From CAWUKT01 sp963923035 (lineage in GTDB: Bacteria > Bacteroidota > Bacteroidia > J057 > JADKCL01): DNA of 64,000 bases. The stretch is taken from the NCBI GenBank assembly GCA_963923035.1, contig CAWUKT010000001.1:248001-312000 (forward strand). The letters run 5' to 3'. Of this stretch, positions 16,691 through 25,916 are shown piece by piece. The translations under genes were made by a program, and so were the position numbers. Within the stretch, counting starts at the first letter, position 1; each line of letters starts with the position of its first letter. A model generated the notes under the pieces. That model was given only the letters and a program-made list of their open reading frames with translations. It was not told the origin of the DNA and searched no databases.

Positions 16691-18271
16691 ATGAATGGGA
16701 AAATATATGCTTATCTGAACCGGGTGACCTTTGGCCCTCGGCTTCAGGACATTGCTTATGTGGAGCAAGTGGGATGGGAGCAATACGTCTCGGAACAATT
16801 GGAACCGGGAGCAGAGCCGCCGGAATTGGAGGTGATGATCAGGGAGAAGGAATACGGTTGGCGCTTTGATTTTCAGGAAAAGAGCAACCAATCCACGAGC
16901 CGGTTGGAATACTATGACCTCCGGATTCGGGACATGTTCCAGCGGGTCCGGGAATCCGATGCCAATATCGACAAGTACGAGATGCGGCGGCCCTTTTTCG
17001 AGACCCTGATCTTCTCCTGGCTCAAGGCGCTCCACAGTCCCTGGCAATTGCGGGAGTTGATGGTAGAATTTTGGCACAACCATTTTACCATCAGCGCGGA
17101 CATCGAAGATGGGATCGCGGCCTGCGTGGCCGCCTACGACCGGGAAGCCATTCGACCGAATGTCTTCGGGAACTTCCGGACGCTGCTCGAAGCCGTCACG
17201 AAATCTCCCGCCATGCTCCACTACCTGGACAATGCCGTGAGCCGGGCCAGCCCGGCCAATGAAAATTTCGCCCGCGAATTGTTTGAACTCCATACCCTCG
17301 GCGCCGAGAATTACTACAACCACCTGTACGACGATTGGAAGAAGGTACCCGGGGCGCAGGAAGGCATGGCCGAGGGCTATATCGACGAAGACGTCTACGA
17401 AGCGGCGCGGGCCTTTACGGGCTGGACCGTCGGGGTCTGGGCCCGGGACAAGCAGTTGCCCATGGCCGACACGGGCGAGTTTTACTACTACGACCCCTGG
17501 CACGACCCCTACAAGAAGCGCGTCCTCGGCGTGGAGATCAAGAGCCAACAAGGCCCGATGGCCGACGGCCACCAGGTGATGGACCTCGTCGCCTACCATC
17601 CGGGCACAGCCCGGTTCCTCTGCACGAAACTGTGCCGGTGGTTGGTCAGCGACCATCCGCCCGAAAGTGTGATCAACCGGGCGGTCTCGGCTTGGACGGA
17701 ACACGCAACTTCTCCCGATCAGATCAGGGAGACCCTGCGGGCCATCCTGCTCTCCCCCGAATTCGAGGCCAACCTGGGCACCAAAATCAAGCGTCCCAAC
17801 CACTTGCTCCTGTCCTTCGTCCGCATGACCGGAGCCGAAATGACGCCCCACGAGTCGGTCTTCTGGTGGATCCGAAAAATGGGCTACCACCAATTCACCT
17901 GCCCCTTCCCGACCGGCAATCCTGACGATGCCGAATTCTGGCTGAACTCGGACGCGATGCTGAAGCGGTGGCAATCCTTCCCCGAATTGGAAAAGTACGG
18001 CCTGGAAGAAGGCTTCTTTGCGTGGGACGTGCTGGCCAAGACCCCGGCCGACCTCGATGAGTTCGACGAGTTATTGGACCATTGGAGCCTGCGCTTACTG
18101 AATGGCTTCGTGCCGAAGGACGTCCGGGCCGAATTGCGGAAGATATTTTTCCAGGACCTCCCTCACAAAGACCTCCCGAAATTGCAGCAGGAGCACCGGG
18201 AGCAATACGAAGACAAAGTGAAGCAAATGGTCCGGCTTTTGTGTATGTCCCCCAACTTTCAAATCCGATAA
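16691..18271 (+). CDS. DUF1800 family protein
   Basis: A 526-residue protein beginning with the family's typical LNRVTFGPRLQD segment and containing the conserved LMVEFWHNHFT and NFARELFELHTLG motifs. DUF1800 proteins are widespread in Bacteroidota and Planctomycetota and almost always stand next to a DUF1501 gene, as here, 10 bp downstream. Their biochemical role is not established. I see no signal peptide on the chosen start, whereas the partner carries one. The ATG at 16691 is preferred over a longer frame from 16622. Confidence 0.9.
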   Translation: MNGKIYAYLNRVTFGPRLQDIAYVEQVGWEQYVSEQLEPGAEPPELEVMIREKEYGWRFDFQEKSNQSTSRLEYYDLRIRDMFQRVRESDANIDKYEMRRPFFETLIFSWLKALHSPWQLRELMVEFWHNHFTISADIEDGIAACVAAYDREAIRPNVFGNFRTLLEAVTKSPAMLHYLDNAVSRASPANENFARELFELHTLGAENYYNHLYDDWKKVPGAQEGMAEGYIDEDVYEAARAFTGWTVGVWARDKQLPMADTGEFYYYDPWHDPYKKRVLGVEIKSQQGPMADGHQVMDLVAYHPGTARFLCTKLCRWLVSDHPPESVINRAVSAWTEHATSPDQIRETLRAILLSPEFEANLGTKIKRPNHLLLSFVRMTGAEMTPHESVFWWIRKMGYHQFTCPFPTGNPDDAEFWLNSDAMLKRWQSFPELEKYGLEEGFFAWDVLAKTPADLDEFDELLDHWSLRLLNGFVPKDVRAELRKIFFQDLPHKDLPKLQQEHREQYEDKVKQMVRLLCMSPNFQIR

Positions 18272-18281
18272 GCAGAGTGGC

Positions 18282-19496
18282 ATGAAAAGACGCGATTTCT
18301 TGTTGAGGTGTTCCGCGGGATTGGCCATGTTGGCGGCTCCCCGGCTCAGCTTGTTTGCCAGCGATTCCGTCGCGGAGGACGACCACAGCTTCGTCATTGT
18401 CTTCCTGCGCGGAGGCGTCGACGGCTTGCAATTGGTGGCCCCGGCCAGCGATTCATTCTACCAGGATGTGAGACTGGGCGGTCTGAAGGTATTGGATTGG
18501 GGAAATGAGGCTGGACTTCTACTGGACAATGGCCTCGGCGGAGTGGGTTTTCGCTTTCATCCCCTCGCCAAAGAACTCCACGAATTCTACCAGGAAGGCA
18601 AATTGGCGGTCCTCCATGCCTGTGGCCTGACGAATGGTACGCGGAGCCATTTCGAGGCGATGTCCCTGATCGAACGGGGGCTGGTGCAAAACAGTTCCGC
18701 CCAAAAGGGCTGGATCACCCGGGCCCTCCACGAGTTGGCCCCGAAGGCCGAATTGCCTGCCCTCGCGACTTCGGGCGGCCTGCCCCAGAGCTTCGCTGGC
18801 TTCGAACCGGCCGCCTCCATCACCGATCTCAAGACCTTTTCCCTCCCCGACAACCACGACTTTCCCCGCCTCCTCCGCAAGTGGTACGGGGGCAATTCCC
18901 GCATGGACCAAACGGCCCGGCGGACCCTGGACACCCTGAAACTGTTGTCCGATACCCGCCTGAATACCGATCCCACGGCGATGTATCCGACCACGTGGTA
19001 CACCACCGAATTGAACCAGCATTTCCAGACCCTCGCCCAACTCATCAAGGAAGGCCTCGGCGTCCGGATCGCGATGGTGGATTCCGTGGGGTGGGATACC
19101 CACGAGAACCAAATCACCTATTTCCCCCGTCTGGTTGAAGGACTCAGCACTTCCCTCGCGGCATTTTACCGCGATCTGGGACATCACCGGAAGAAGGTCA
19201 CCATTCTCGTGATGAGCGAATTTGGGCGGCGGCTGCGGAGCAACCGGAGCCACGGCACGGACCACGGCTACGGAAACATGATGATGGTCCTGGGCGACCG
19301 CGTGCGCGGCGGCCAAATGTACGGGCGTTGGCCCGGCCTGTCCCAGGAGAACCTCAACAAGGGAGTCGACCTGGAGATCACGACCGATTACCGGGCGGTG
19401 CTGGGGGAAATCTTACAGGAAACGCTTCGCCTGAAGCGTATGGACCGGATCTTCCCGGGCTTCCAGGGCGCGGAGCCGCTGGGAATCTTTGGTTAG
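18282..19496 (+). CDS. DUF1501 family secreted protein
   Basis: A 404-residue protein of the alkaline-phosphatase-like fold associated with DUF1800. The N-terminus MKRRDFLLRC followed by a hydrophobic stretch and a cysteine resembles a Tat-type signal, though the twin arginines are compact. Conserved stretches include FLRGGVDGLQ, SHFEAMSLIERG, DSVGWDTHENQ and SEFGRRLRSN with GTDHGYGN. Distances to DUF1800 (10 bp) indicate one operon. Function is unknown in the family; co-export and a joint enzymatic or carbohydrate-related role have been suggested by context only. Confidence 0.9.
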   Translation: MKRRDFLLRCSAGLAMLAAPRLSLFASDSVAEDDHSFVIVFLRGGVDGLQLVAPASDSFYQDVRLGGLKVLDWGNEAGLLLDNGLGGVGFRFHPLAKELHEFYQEGKLAVLHACGLTNGTRSHFEAMSLIERGLVQNSSAQKGWITRALHELAPKAELPALATSGGLPQSFAGFEPAASITDLKTFSLPDNHDFPRLLRKWYGGNSRMDQTARRTLDTLKLLSDTRLNTDPTAMYPTTWYTTELNQHFQTLAQLIKEGLGVRIAMVDSVGWDTHENQITYFPRLVEGLSTSLAAFYRDLGHHRKKVTILVMSEFGRRLRSNRSHGTDHGYGNMMMVLGDRVRGGQMYGRWPGLSQENLNKGVDLEITTDYRAVLGEILQETLRLKRMDRIFPGFQGAEPLGIFG

Positions 19497-19514
19497 GCGA
19501 GCAAAATAAAGGCC

Positions 19515-20090
19515 GTGGGTTCCTACGATCACTACTACCAAAATCAAGACTATTTCGGGGCTCCGTATCCGGAGCTATTGGCCCATTTCGCCGGGCTTTC
19601 GGGCCGGGGAAAGGTGCTCGATGTGGGCTGTGGCCAGGGCCGGAATGCGCTTCCGCTCGCGCGGATGGGCTTTGACGTGTGGGGGATCGACTTGTCGCAG
19701 GTCGGCATCGACCAGATGTTGGCGGCTGCCGCCGCAGAGCAACTGGCAGTCACCGGGGAGGTCACCGACATCTACGCTTACGACGCCTGGGACCAATTTG
19801 ACCAGGTCCTCTTCGACAGCTTTTTTCATTTCTTCACCGGAGACAAAGCCAAGGAAGTCGGGTTGCTGGAGCGGGTGATCGGGACAATGAAACCCGGAGA
19901 AGAATTGGTCCTCGGGTTTGCCGCTACCTACCGCGTCAAAACGACCCTCAATGAGGTATTGGCCCGTCGTGGGGACATGGAGCAGCACCTTTTCCAGCCC
20001 TTCACGTATACTTTTTCCCATCCCGACAACCCTCAACCTGTCCACGCACCTTATCTGTTGGTGGTCTGGACCAAGAGAGCAGCCCGGTAG
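19515..20090 (+). CDS. Class I SAM-dependent methyltransferase
   Basis: A 191-residue methyltransferase with motif I LDVGCGQGRNALPLA (about residues 34-48), the acidic residue of motif II in GIDLS, and LFDSFFHFF at motif IV. It is close in size and motifs to TehB-like small methyltransferases. The start codon is GTG, 18 bp after the DUF1501 stop, with no ATG before motif I. It may be the last gene of the DUF1800-DUF1501 transcript. Substrate unknown. Confidence 0.85.
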   Translation: MGSYDHYYQNQDYFGAPYPELLAHFAGLSGRGKVLDVGCGQGRNALPLARMGFDVWGIDLSQVGIDQMLAAAAAEQLAVTGEVTDIYAYDAWDQFDQVLFDSFFHFFTGDKAKEVGLLERVIGTMKPGEELVLGFAATYRVKTTLNEVLARRGDMEQHLFQPFTYTFSHPDNPQPVHAPYLLVVWTKRAAR

Positions 20091-20111
20091 ATTGATCCCA
20101 CGAAGGGGAGA

Positions 20112-20531
20112 TCAACCACGGAATTGAGGGGACAGGCTCAATAGCCGGATCAACAGAATGGGCCCCAGCAACAGGACCATGATGAGCATAGAATAGACGC
20201 CATAGTCAGCGGAAAGGTCTTGCCCCGGCAATGCGGTCATAGCAATGGAGTACACGACGAGCAATGCCAACGCGACGGACAGAATCCCGCTCACGACCAC
20301 GAGCCATCTTGGCGAGGCGAGGGCAAAAGCCAGGGAGCTGGCGAGAAGGGACAGGACCAGGGGCAATAGAAATCCATCCTCGTAGAAGAACACCTGTTCC
20401 CAGCCTTCAATGAACCCATATTCATTGTAGACGGGCAGGAGGAAGAGGGCAATGAAATTCAATCCCTGGGCGGCGGCAACGATTCTCAGCCACCTTCGGT
20501 GCTTTTTCAATGGGGGTGAAGTGGTCGACAT
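20112..20531 (-). CDS. Small integral membrane protein, unknown
   Basis: A 139-residue protein with four predicted transmembrane helices (about 17-37, 52-72, 76-97, 112-132) and short charged loops. I do not recognise the family. Its stop lies 21 bp from the stop of the convergent methyltransferase. The start is ATG at 20531; an in-frame TTG two codons upstream is less likely. A near-match to the -7 element (TACCTTTA on the minus strand, near 20559) lies 25-30 bp upstream. Confidence 0.7.
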   Translation of the reverse strand: MSTTSPPLKKHRRWLRIVAAAQGLNFIALFLLPVYNEYGFIEGWEQVFFYEDGFLLPLVLSLLASSLAFALASPRWLVVVSGILSVALALLVVYSIAMTALPGQDLSADYGVYSMLIMVLLLGPILLIRLLSLSPQFRG

Positions 20532-20597
20532 ACACAATAGGCGCTTGGATATAATAAAGGTAGCATTTGATTCGCGGACAAGCGCATTTTACGCAAC

Positions 20598-20628
20598 AAA
20601 AAAAACGGCCCCCGCGTGCGCGGGAGCC
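20598..20628 (-). terminator. Rho-independent terminator after asnB
   Basis: On the minus strand GGCTCCCGCG-CA-CGCGGGGGCC forms a 10-bp GC stem (20607-20628) followed by eight T (20598-20605). It lies about 50 bp beyond the asnB stop. Confidence 0.9.
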
Positions 20629-20678
20629 ATTTCACTTTGGGGCCGGAGCCCCAGGTCGCAAATTGTAACTGTTACTCT

Positions 20679-22373
20679 TTAGGCCGGAGTCGTCTCCGGC
20701 GTTTCTTCGTCGTAGGCCTGGTCGTGGACGCCCAGGACGGCGCGGCCCGACGGATCGTTCTGGCCCTGGAACTCCTTGGACCAGGCCAGGGCTTCCGGCG
20801 AACTGCAGGCCACGGAGGGCACCGACGGGACACATTCCGAGGCCGTTGCCGAGGGGAAATGCCGCTCGAACAGGACCCGGTAGTGGTATTCTTCCTTGTT
20901 TTGGGGCGTGTTGATGGGGAAGCGGTAATGCGCGCGCTCCATGTCGAGGTCGCTCACCTTCTCCTCGGCGATCTGCTTCAGGGTATCGATCCAACTGTAC
21001 CCCACGCCATCCGAGAACTGCTCCTTCTGCCGCCAGGCCACACTTGCGGGGAGGTAATCCGCGAAGGCCTCGCGGAGGATTTGTTTCTCCATCATCCCCT
21101 TCTTGATCATTTTCGCCTCCGGGTTTTGCCGCATCGCGACGTCCATGAATTCCTTGTCCAGGAACGGAACCCGGGTCTCGATGCCCCAGGCCGCCATCGA
21201 CTTGTTGGCGCGGAGGCAGTCGTAGAGGTGGAGGCGGCTGATCTTCCGCACCGTTTCCTCGTGGAAGCGGCGGGCGTCAGGCGCCTTGTGGAAGTAGAGG
21301 TAGCCGCCAAAAATTTCGTCGGCCCCTTCGCCACTCAACACCATCTTGATGCCCATCGATTTGATGACGCGGCCCATCAGGTACATCGGCGTCGAAGCGC
21401 GGATGGTCGTCACGTCGTAGGTTTCGAGGTGGTAGACCACATCGCTCAGGGCGTCGAGGCCTTCCTGGATGGTGAAGTGGATTTCGTGGTGGATGGAGCC
21501 AATATGGGCTGCCACCTCGCGGGCCTTTTCCAGGTCGGGCGATCCTTCCAGCCCAATCGAGAAGGAGTGCAGCTGGGGGTACCAGGCCTGCTCCTCGTCG
21601 CCGGATTCAATCCGGCGGCCGGCAAATCGCTTCGCGAGGGCCGAGGTAATGGACGAATCCAGCCCGCCCGAGAGCAATACGCCGTAGGGCACATCCGACA
21701 TCAATTGTCGGTGGACCGAAGCCTCCAGGGCCGCCCGCAATTCTTCGACACTGCTTGTATTTTCTTCCACCGCCTCATATGCCATCCAATCCCGCTCGTA
21801 CCAGGTCTGGATGTCACCGACTTTGCTGTCGAGGAAGCTGCCGGGCGGGAATTCTTCGATCTTTTTGCACTTACCTTCGAGGGCCTTCAATTCCGAAGCG
21901 ACGTAGAACCGGCCTTCTTGGTCCCAGCCCATATAGAGCGGGATGATGCCGACATGGTCGCGGGCGATGAAGTAACGGTCCTCGGCTTCGTCATAGAGGG
22001 CAAAGGCAAAAATCCCATTCAACTCTTCGATGCAGGCGGTGCCCATGTCGCGGTACAAGGCCAGGATCACTTCACAATCGCTTTGGGTCTTGAACTCGTA
22101 AGCGCCTGCGTAACGTTCCCGGATTTCCTGGTGATTGTAAATCTCGCCATTGACGGCGAGGATCTGCTTTTGATCGGGTGAATACAGGGGCTGTCTTCCG
22201 GAAGCCGGGTCCACAATGGCCAGGCGTTCGTGGGCAAGGATGGCGCGAGGGCTGGCATGGATGCCTGACCAGTCGGGACCGCGGTGCCGCAGCTTCCGGG
22301 CCATCTCCAGGACTTGGCTCCGAACCGAGCCTTCAATCAGGTCTTCTCCAAATACGCCTACAATTCCGCACAT
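20679..22373 (-). CDS. asnB: Asparagine synthetase B, glutamine-hydrolysing
   Basis: A 564-residue enzyme converting aspartate, glutamine and ATP to asparagine, glutamate, AMP and PPi. Cys2 of MCGIVG is the class-II glutaminase nucleophile, which fixes the start. The glutaminase domain covers about 1-190 (RGPDWSG, NGEIYNH). The synthetase domain follows with the PP-loop LSGGLDSS near residue 236 and the downstream GEGADEIFGGY motif. Length matches bacterial AsnB plus a short Thr/Glu-rich tail. The gene is monocistronic, with a strong terminator downstream and an AT-rich leader upstream that carries two copies of TGAAGTGTTA. Confidence 0.95.
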   Translation of the reverse strand: MCGIVGVFGEDLIEGSVRSQVLEMARKLRHRGPDWSGIHASPRAILAHERLAIVDPASGRQPLYSPDQKQILAVNGEIYNHQEIRERYAGAYEFKTQSDCEVILALYRDMGTACIEELNGIFAFALYDEAEDRYFIARDHVGIIPLYMGWDQEGRFYVASELKALEGKCKKIEEFPPGSFLDSKVGDIQTWYERDWMAYEAVEENTSSVEELRAALEASVHRQLMSDVPYGVLLSGGLDSSITSALAKRFAGRRIESGDEEQAWYPQLHSFSIGLEGSPDLEKAREVAAHIGSIHHEIHFTIQEGLDALSDVVYHLETYDVTTIRASTPMYLMGRVIKSMGIKMVLSGEGADEIFGGYLYFHKAPDARRFHEETVRKISRLHLYDCLRANKSMAAWGIETRVPFLDKEFMDVAMRQNPEAKMIKKGMMEKQILREAFADYLPASVAWRQKEQFSDGVGYSWIDTLKQIAEEKVSDLDMERAHYRFPINTPQNKEEYHYRVLFERHFPSATASECVPSVPSVACSSPEALAWSKEFQGQNDPSGRAVLGVHDQAYDEETPETTPA

Positions 22374-22406
22374 GATATTTTGATAGTTAAATGGGGTTAT
22401 TAATTG

Positions 22407-22483
22407 TGAAGTGTTACAATGATAGGGGGTATTGATGATAAATTCAAATCGTTAGGTGAAAAAATATATTGAAGTGTTATAAT
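22407..22483. promoter_or_regulatory. Direct repeat TGAAGTGTTAnAAT upstream of asnB
   Basis: TGAAGTGTTACAAT at 22407-22420 and TGAAGTGTTATAAT at 22470-22483 differ at one base and are 63 bp apart, six helical turns. They lie 34-110 bp upstream of asnB in an AT-rich stretch. They may be paired operator sites for a looping or cooperative regulator; this is inference from position and spacing. Confidence 0.4.
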
Positions 22484-22838
22484 TTTGTCGTGTTTTATGT
22501 GGGATTGTTGGTGATGGGGGCGTTTGAATGAGGATTGTTAAATGAGTGAAGGTAAATGCAGGCTGGGATTAACAGATTCGAAGTGGAGGGGGGCGAAAAA
22601 AATTTTGAGGAAAAATGGGGGAAGGGAAAAAGTGATTTCCGTCCGGGCCATCCGGGACCCTTCCGCTGGCGGGGAAGAAGAGCTTCCCCGAAAAGACAAC
22701 GGACGTCCAGGCGATCTCAAGTCGTTCAAGCGGCAAAACAGGCCGCCGTAGAATATTTTGGAATCAACCTCGGCGGCCAATGATTCAGGCTGTTTTTTGA
22801 AACATCTTCAAATATAGGTGGGAGGTCCCAACGCGGGG

Positions 22839-23069
22839 GTAAATTAGCCCTACGCGTTGGTAAATTAATTTACCTCCCGGGCGAATTAATTTAGGTGCTG
22901 ACCCAAATTCGTCCAGCGCCGAGGTAAATTGTCCCAGCTCCAAGTCGAATTCATTTGGGTGCGCACCCAAATTCGCCTTACGGCGAGTCGAATGAATTCG
23001 GGGGGCGACCCAAATGAATTTACCGCCGCGGTAAATAGCCCCGGCCCGTAGGCAAATGAATTCGCCGAA
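22839..23069. repeat. 21-bp tandem array B, 11 AAATnAATT units
   Basis: Eleven units with AAAT/GAAT cores at 22841, 22862, 22883, 22905, 22926, 22947, 22969, 22990, 23012, 23033 and 23054: steps of 21 or 22 bp, mean 21.3. Cores read AAATTAATTT, AAATGAATTC or AAATTCG and are separated by GC-rich, variable stretches. Neighbouring units form long palindromes: GGTAAATTAATTTACC at 22859-22874, TTTGGGTGCGCACCCAAA at 22954-22971, and ATTTACCG-N3-CGGTAAAT at 23018-23036. It lies just downstream of the helical protein gene. Function unknown. Confidence 0.8.
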
Positions 23070-23148
23070 GGGCTGGACGCATTCGGTTTCCCGTTGGGCC
23101 ATTGGACCCGCATCCTTGGGCGCCCCACCATTGCCCCGAACCATTTCT

Positions 23149-24675
23149 CTATTCTCCCGCTTCATCCAACCTGCCATCTGCCACCAACGCGGCCCGGTAC
23201 ACATCCCGAATGGAACGGCCCTGCACCCGGCTGTCCAACCAGAATAAGAGTTCCTGGCTGCCGGCAGGCAATTTGCCGGGGAGGTCCTGGAGCAAGGTGG
23301 GAAGCTCGGCATGGGCCCGGGAAAAGATGGAGTGACGCGTCTCAGGATCGGGGGCTTGCAGCAGCGACCGGACCAGGTCGGCCACGAAGCGGGCGTAGGG
23401 ATGATGCGGCGACGATTTGGTTTGGGCGCGGACATAGGAGCGGTGGAGGTACTCCAGCACATCCGTATTCTCCAACTGAAAATGAATGATGAGCTGGTAG
23501 ACTTCGGCCGCGCGCTGGAGGTCTTTGCGGTGCTCCGAGGAAGCGTGGTGCAGGATTTGTTGGGCGCAATGGAGGGCCTGTTTGTAGTTCGCGTGGAGAA
23601 AATAGAAGGCCGTGAAATTGTAGCGGAAGCCCAATTGGCTGGGGATGGAAATGTGCTGGGCGTGCTGTTCCAACCACCGGGGCAATTCCTGGATGAGCCG
23701 ACGCCCCCGGGTCTCGTTGCTGAAGTTGAGGCAATAAAAGAGCTCCAGGTAATTGATCCGCCGCTCGAAGTCGAAGAGGTTGCCGGGGAGCCGGGGCAAA
23801 ATGGATTGGATTTCGTCCATGCAATCGAGGAACTCGGCTTGCTGGCCTTCGTACAGGGCCGAATTGAGGAGGTGGAGCATGGCGCGGAGGTAGAGAGGCG
23901 GATCGGTGGTTCGAAAATGGGGGTGGTCCCGGTACAATTGGCGGGCCTGCTGGGCCAATTGGAAGGTGGCAGGCATCTCCCGGCGGCCAAAATGGATGAT
24001 GCTGCGGGTGGCCAGGCGGTAGATTTCGCCCCGAAAACTGGTGCAGGGGCTTCCGAGCAAAGGCGCTTGGAGCAACTGATCCGTCCACGCCACCGTTTCC
24101 GGATGGTTCAGGTTCGCATTGGCGAGGTACCGAATCCGGGTTTCCCGGTACCAGGCATTGAGTTGGGACTCATGGCGAATCAATTCCAGCACCCGCTCCT
24201 TCTGCGCAATGATCGCCTGAATTTGTTGGTGGGCCTTGCCGGGCAATTTTTCCGAAGCCAGGTTCAGTTTCAGGTCCAGCAGCTCGACCATGGCCGGGAG
24301 CAACTGGTATTTTTCCGCCTTCTTCAGCGCGGCGTCGGCCACCTTGAGCGCCTGCACCCACAGCAGCCGGTTGATCAGCACCTGGCATTCCTCCATCCGC
24401 ATCCGAATCTCCGATTGGACTTGCTTCTCCTCGTGAAATGCGCGGAGGCTCTTGAGAATGCGTTTGCGGAGCTTGTGTTTGGCGGCGGGAAGGTGGCGGG
24501 CAAAGGAATGGTCGGGGAAATGATCGAGGAGGAGGGCGTCGTCGAAATGGGGGAGGGTATGGAGGGCATCGAACAGGGCCATGTTGGCGCTGTCGGGGTC
24601 GCAGGTCAATCGGAGGTACCGCTTTTCAGAAGCGGACAGGCTGTCGATCAATTGGTACAAGGGGTCCTGGCGCAT
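23149..24675 (-). CDS. Large helical (TPR-like) protein, unknown
   Basis: A 508-residue, almost entirely alpha-helical cytoplasmic protein with TPR-like helix pairs and no signal peptide. It opens with LYQLIDSLSASEKRYLRL, the same pattern (LIxSLSxxExRxxxL) that starts the protein encoded at 43542-45059. The two share length, an early LFD segment, a run like KHKLRKRILKSLRAF and a central AEK-rich helical repeat, so I take them as distant paralogues of a Bacteroidota family without known function. It is probably a scaffold. Array B begins 80 bp after its stop codon. Confidence 0.75.
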   Translation of the reverse strand: MRQDPLYQLIDSLSASEKRYLRLTCDPDSANMALFDALHTLPHFDDALLLDHFPDHSFARHLPAAKHKLRKRILKSLRAFHEEKQVQSEIRMRMEECQVLINRLLWVQALKVADAALKKAEKYQLLPAMVELLDLKLNLASEKLPGKAHQQIQAIIAQKERVLELIRHESQLNAWYRETRIRYLANANLNHPETVAWTDQLLQAPLLGSPCTSFRGEIYRLATRSIIHFGRREMPATFQLAQQARQLYRDHPHFRTTDPPLYLRAMLHLLNSALYEGQQAEFLDCMDEIQSILPRLPGNLFDFERRINYLELFYCLNFSNETRGRRLIQELPRWLEQHAQHISIPSQLGFRYNFTAFYFLHANYKQALHCAQQILHHASSEHRKDLQRAAEVYQLIIHFQLENTDVLEYLHRSYVRAQTKSSPHHPYARFVADLVRSLLQAPDPETRHSIFSRAHAELPTLLQDLPGKLPAGSQELLFWLDSRVQGRSIRDVYRAALVADGRLDEAGE

Positions 24676-24876
24676 AGCATATTCCGGAGGTGGTGAAATA
24701 GAACCGGGGGATTAGGGCGGTCATTTATTTCCCTCTCTTTATGGATAAAATAAGAAAAGTGGCTGCGAATGGATGGAAACCGAATTGGTCAGCACGGTTA
24801 TTTTTTGAAAATCTTGGTTTAGTCCCCTCGCCGGAGCGGGATACCTTGGGACATATCATTCACCAACCACAAAACG

Positions 24877-25866
24877 ATGAAGCAATCCAATCCAAGCTCC
24901 GCCTCTACCTACGGGAAGTACCTCGTGAAAATCACCGTCGACAACGGTCGGGTCAGCACGGCCGTGTACACCCCGGCCGCCGCCATTCAGCCGGGTACCG
25001 GCGGCATCGCCGTCCAAAAAGACGCCCCCAACATTGTCTACTACGTCAACAAACACGACGAACTGACCAAGCTCAATGTGGACCAGCCGGGGGCCTTCTG
25101 GACCAAGCCCAACTGCGCGGGGACGCCCCTGAATGTCGACCAGGTCACCCTCTATTACCGGCAGAAAGAGCAGGCCGATTCCGCTACTTACCGGCTCTGG
25201 GCCTTGCCATTTTCCGACCCGGACCACCCCGAATTCATTGACCAGAGCGCCGATTTGGACCCGGAGATCAGCTTGGGCCGAATCATCTGGGCCAATACCG
25301 GGGCGAATGGCACCCGGATGTGGGCCCGCCGCCGCCAACATGTCAAGGAGCCCGACGGCATCGACTATACCGATGCCGGATTCGACGCCCATCCCGACAG
25401 CCCCTACGTGGCATTTGTACGCTTCGACACCACGACCCAACAATACAACCTGTACCTCCGGAACCTGGAAAGCCCCGAAATCGCGAAGTTGCGCATGCCC
25501 GATGTGCCCTTGCATCCCCCGGCCATGGACTCCACCCACGTGTATTTCCAGCACCAAAAGGAAGGCGATACGCCGATTTGCCACCAGCGGCACGAAGGAG
25601 GCACCTTCACCGAATCTGCCCGCTCCTTCTCCTTGCGAGGCCGCATGGCCGTTTCCAGCCAGTACATCTACTTCCGGAACGAGAACTCAGCCGGTGAGAT
25701 TGAGCTGGTGATGCTGGACAAAGAAACCCTCCAAACCCATTCCATCATCGATCTTCCGACCCATGTAACCCAATGGGTTTCCCAGCCCCGCGTCAGCGAA
25801 AGCACCCATACCAAAGACACGATCTGGATTGTGGGTACCGATGACCTGGCCGGCGAAGAGGATTGA
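24877..25866 (+). CDS. Hypothetical protein, possible beta-propeller
   Basis: A 329-residue protein without signal peptide or membrane segment. It is rich in Tyr, Asp and Pro and repeats a pattern of short strands ending in VYYVNKHDEL, TYRLWALPFSD, VYFQHQKEGD and YIYFRNENSAGE, spaced about 50-60 residues apart, which suggests a beta-propeller or lectin-like fold; this is inference. I do not recognise the family. A second unknown gene follows after 50 bp on the same strand, so the two may be co-transcribed and work together. Confidence 0.7.
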   Translation: MKQSNPSSASTYGKYLVKITVDNGRVSTAVYTPAAAIQPGTGGIAVQKDAPNIVYYVNKHDELTKLNVDQPGAFWTKPNCAGTPLNVDQVTLYYRQKEQADSATYRLWALPFSDPDHPEFIDQSADLDPEISLGRIIWANTGANGTRMWARRRQHVKEPDGIDYTDAGFDAHPDSPYVAFVRFDTTTQQYNLYLRNLESPEIAKLRMPDVPLHPPAMDSTHVYFQHQKEGDTPICHQRHEGGTFTESARSFSLRGRMAVSSQYIYFRNENSAGEIELVMLDKETLQTHSIIDLPTHVTQWVSQPRVSESTHTKDTIWIVGTDDLAGEED

Positions 25867-25916
25867 TTCCCCCTTGTCACTCCATTTATTAATTCACCCA
25901 CCATACATTTTTTCCC

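Larger units (their letters stand above)
22374..23148. other. Intergenic region containing array B
   Basis: Between asnB and the next gene on the same strand lie 775 bases without a supported gene. From left to right: the AT-rich asnB leader with the direct repeat, a purine-rich segment (22540-22800), array B (22839-23069), and about 80 bp before the stop of the helical protein gene. Confidence 0.65.

Noticed and set aside
16580..17974. A 464-codon minus-strand frame opposite the DUF1800 gene
   Set aside because: It is an antisense shadow; the DUF1800 protein has conserved family motifs throughout.
20091..20120. TTGATC...GATCAA as another Fnr site
   Set aside because: The half-sites are about 12 bp apart instead of 4, and it lies between two convergent gene ends, so a hairpin is more likely.
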